DNA of 64,000 nucleotides from the NCBI GenBank assembly GCA_023392615.1, contig JAEVYT010000021.1:1-64000 (forward strand), written 5' to 3'. Under the pieces are notes generated by a model. The model had not been told where the DNA came from, made no database searches, and saw only the letters and a program-made list of their open reading frames with translations. Made by a program: the position numbers and the translations under genes. Shown one piece after another: positions 63,781 to 64,000 of this stretch (position 1 is the stretch's first letter; every line of letters begins with the position of its first letter). The stretch is from Bacillota bacterium. Lineage in GTDB: Bacteria > Bacillota > Clostridia > Lachnospirales > Lachnospiraceae.

Positions 63781-64000
63781 ATGAGCTTTGGAACTAAAAT
63801 GGCGGAACAAAGAAAAAAACAGGGTATTACACAGGAAAAATTAGCTGAACAACTAGGGGTAACACGTCAGACAATATCGAAATGGGAATTAGATCAGTCT
63901 ACTCCGGATATAAATTATATTAGTCAGCTTAGTGATATTTTTTCTGTAACAACTGATTATCTTATTAAAGAAAAGTTTCAGGATAAGGATACATTTGTGC
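63781..64000 (+). CDS. XRE-family helix-turn-helix regulator (partial, runs off the end)
   Basis: The first 73 codons are in the window, with no stop before the edge. MSFGTKMAEQRKKQGITQEKLAEQLGVTRQTISKWE, shown here in part only, is a typical XRE/Cro helix-turn-helix: GITQEKLAEQLGVTRQTISK is the DNA-binding unit, followed by STPDINYISQLSDIF and VTTDYLI. The C-terminal part is unseen; family members of this clostridial type often continue into a membrane or sensor domain. Confidence 0.85.
   Translation, partial: MSFGTKMAEQRKKQGITQEKLAEQLGVTRQTISKWELDQSTPDINYISQLSDIFSVTTDYLIKEKFQDKDTFV

Noticed and set aside
1..64000. tRNA or rRNA genes
   Set aside because: No cloverleaf-like segment with the conserved GGTTCRANYCC box, and no rRNA-like stretch, was noticed on either strand by eye.

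Overview
The window looks like a chromosomal segment of a low-GC Gram-positive anaerobe of the Clostridia, most probably Lachnospiraceae. The evidence is the AT-rich sequence, strong AGGAGG ribosome-binding sites, TTG/GTG starts, the ecfA1-ecfA2-ecfT-truA and rplM-rpsI housekeeping blocks, a class D-type sortase, and Ig-like surface proteins. Family placement rests on gene style and gene order only; no search was run.

Layout. 1-1867: repeat-rich noncoding DNA, then a secreted surface protein. 2179-6417: ECF transporter energizing module (ecfA1, ecfA2, ecfT), truA and an MgtC-family protein. 6608-55149: a polysaccharide/cell-surface island of about 48.5 kb. 55146-56211: rplM-rpsI. 56212-56721: a cluster of terminators and repeats. 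56722-59396: a three-gene SPFH / NAD-kinase-like / NrtR-like operon with a perfect 14-9-14 inverted repeat over its promoter and reaching its ribosome-binding site. 59837-63201: two-component system plus a beta-propeller lipoprotein. 63202-64000: gene remnants and the start of an XRE-type regulator that runs off the end.

The island is modular, and the modules are set apart by promoters and terminators readable in the sequence. Module A (6781-21429): small membrane protein, priming sugar-phosphate transferase, rmlA-B-D-C for dTDP-rhamnose, rhamnosyltransferase-like GT, CDP-glycerol synthesis (TagD-like), further GTs, Wzy, two TagB/TagF-like transferases and Wzx. Module B (21689-25635): a lic-like phosphocholine operon with a winged-helix/nucleotidyltransferase/choline-kinase fusion, a second nucleotidyltransferase, a DMT permease and a small partner. 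Module C (25956-42292): UDP-galactopyranose mutase, a second RmlC-like epimerase, a GDP-mannose-epimerase-like SDR, a TagA-like GT, several GTs, a second Wzy and a second Wzx, a pyruvyltransferase, a nitroreductase-like protein and acyl/acetyltransferases. A divergent AraC regulator (42436-43302) separates these from module D (43975-47738): gmd, GDP-fucose synthase, manC and a VanZ-like protein. Module E (47928-55149): Ig-like surface protein, sortase locus, and the Wzz/CpsC, CpsD tyrosine kinase and CpsB phosphatase export control.

Taken together, the locus appears to encode two Wzx/Wzy-type surface polymers, one primed by the encoded phosphotransferase and the second probably built on a TagO-type GlcNAc-lipid made elsewhere. 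Likely decorations are glycerol phosphate, phosphocholine, pyruvyl and acyl groups. In many Firmicutes truA is followed directly by rplM-rpsI; here the island sits exactly between them. The least explained parts are the SPFH/NADK-like/NrtR operon, the lic-like fusion without a visible LicD, the 147-bp duplicated structured repeat at the left edge, and the 45-bp tandem array between cpsD and cpsB.
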